From positions 1-7,458 of the forward strand of contig JANXXZ010000186.1 in assembly GCA_025350385.1 (NCBI GenBank): a stretch of 7,458 nucleotides of DNA, in the 5' to 3' direction. Of this stretch, positions 6,818 to 7,458 are shown piece by piece. Position 1 is the stretch's first letter. The number at the start of each line of letters is the position of its first letter. The notes under the pieces were generated by a model. That model was not told the DNA's origin and did no database searches. It saw only the letters and a list, made by a program, of their open reading frames with translations. Position numbers and translations under genes: made by a program. This DNA is from Bacteroidales bacterium. Its GTDB lineage: Bacteria > Bacteroidota > Bacteroidia > Bacteroidales > UBA4417.

Positions 6818-6838
6818 GCACTGAGCACCGGGCACTAA
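6818..6838. repeat. Heptamer array (GCACTGA / GCACCGG / GCACTAA)
   Basis: Three in-phase 7-nt units share GCAC: 6818-6824, 6825-6831 and 6832-6838. This is the third heptamer family in the same 154-nt spacer between genes D and C. Its unit sequence is not related to the neighbouring arrays. Confidence 0.6.
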
Positions 6839-6848
6839 ATTCAGGTTT

Positions 6849-6877
6849 CCATGATTTGCTATTTATTTTTATCATGG
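6849..6877 (-). terminator. Weak stem-loop at the end of gene D, doubtful terminator
   Basis: A perfect 7-bp inverted repeat (CCATGAT at 6849-6855, ATCATGG at 6871-6877) has a 15-nt A/T-rich loop that contains the gene D stop (6859-6861). On the minus strand no U-tract follows, and the stem has only three G-C pairs. It is at best a weak 3' end structure and may be chance. Confidence 0.2.
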
Positions 6878-7458
6878 CTTACCGGTAATGCAAAGTAAAA
6901 TGTTGCCCCTTCATCCTGTTTCCCTTCGGCCCATACACGACCATGATGAGCATGAATGATGCGTTGGACAATTGCAAGCCCGACCCCGTTCCCTTCAAAA
7001 CCTTTTGCATTGGGTAAATGTTTGAACAGTGAAAACAGGTTATTTGCATAGTTCATGTCAAAGCCAATCCCATTGTCTTTAACAAAGTAAATGGTTTCAT
7101 TCCCTTCGGTTTTACTGCCGATTTCAATTATACTATGCGGTTTCCGCGAGGAGAATCTGATTGCGTTTCCTATTAGATTCAGCCAAACCACCTGGAGCAT
7201 AGCGGCATCGCCCGGGGCTTCAGGAATATCCGCCAGGAGGAGCGTGGTTTTTTCCTGCTCTGTTTCCGGAATCAGCTGCCGATAAACAGCGTTTGCTATT
7301 GCATGCATATCTGTTCGAAGGAAGGTTATTTTCTGTTTGCCAAGGTACGAGAATGAAATCAAATTGTCAATGAGACTGCCCATTACATTGGCGTTGTCAA
7401 TAATTACCCTTAGCAGGCGTTTTCCTTCAGCATCAAGCGAACCGGAATAATCTTCCAG
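6859..7458 (-). CDS. C-terminal part of a Cph1-like sensor histidine kinase (gene D; 5' part beyond right edge)
   Basis: The frame stays open from the TAG at 6859-6861 through the right edge, giving 199 visible residues. A methionine at 7381-7383 is internal, because the coding sequence upstream of it continues the homology to gene B (LEDYSGSLDAEGKRLL against LQDYSPFLDTEGKRLL). Visible parts are the second HisKA helix and the complete HATPase: N box NLIGNAIRFS, G1 DNGIGFD, F-box region LFSLFKHL and G2 GNGVGLA. The tail ends FYFALPVSHDKNK. By alignment to H998 of gene B, the phospho-accepting histidine should lie 17 residues (51 nt) beyond the window edge. The core is the same subtype as gene B and is collinear with it to the last strand, so the two kinases are paralogues. 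Sensory domains cannot be seen. It is followed by gene C after 154 nt. Confidence 0.93.
   Translation of the reverse strand: MEDYSGSLDAEGKRLLRVIIDNANVMGSLIDNLISFSYLGKQKITFLRTDMHAIANAVYRQLIPETEQEKTTLLLADIPEAPGDAAMLQVVWLNLIGNAIRFSSRKPHSIIEIGSKTEGNETIYFVKDNGIGFDMNYANNLFSLFKHLPNAKGFEGNGVGLAIVQRIIHAHHGRVWAEGKQDEGATFYFALPVSHDKNK

Noticed and set aside
6859..7383. Gene D taken as a short 174-residue ATPase starting at the internal methionine
   Set aside because: The frame and the homology to gene B both continue upstream to the window edge, so the methionine is internal.

Overview
The window is a single-strand cluster of paralogous PAS-domain sensor histidine kinases. The kinase types, the moderate GC content, the weak or absent Shine-Dalgarno sites ahead of two of the three visible starts and the repeat-filled spacers fit an environmental member of the Bacteroidota. 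That assignment is an inference, since there is no rRNA or ribosomal marker here.

All four genes lie on the minus strand, so transcription runs from high to low coordinates. In that order they are: (D) the C-terminal half of a histidine kinase whose start lies beyond the right edge (6859-7458); (C) a complete 429-residue single-PAS kinase (5415-6704); (B) a complete 1211-residue kinase with seven PAS domains (1616-5251); and (A) the N-terminal 396 residues of another multi-PAS protein, cut by the left edge (1-1190). A, B and C begin with the same module: a short basic leader with an R-x-x-AEE-x-L motif, a coiled coil of the type LHELEVHQIELEMQNEEL, and a PAS domain starting D-F-(S/A)-P-x-G-Y-F-T-L. 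Their downstream parts differ. B and D share a Cph1-like HisKA/HATPase core, while C carries a different HisKA subtype. None has a recognisable membrane segment, signal peptide or receiver domain, and no response regulator is visible. They are probably soluble kinases that phosphorylate regulators encoded elsewhere, and the shared N-terminus could let paralogues mix or share a signal.

The spacers (154, 163 and 425 nt) hold no genes I can support. All three carry degenerate tandem arrays with a strict or nearly strict 7-nt period. The core sequence differs from array to array (CCCTTTT-like, CTYCHDA-like, TTCCRKS-like, ATTACCA-like, GCACYRR-like, GAGGGVV-like). Two of the arrays run exactly into the stop codon of the upstream gene. 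The largest spacer also has a 10-nt-period CGCAGAGTTT repeat, and one array makes a G-quadruplex motif on the transcribed-sense (minus) strand. These arrays are the least explained feature of the window. The kinases themselves belong to well-populated families.
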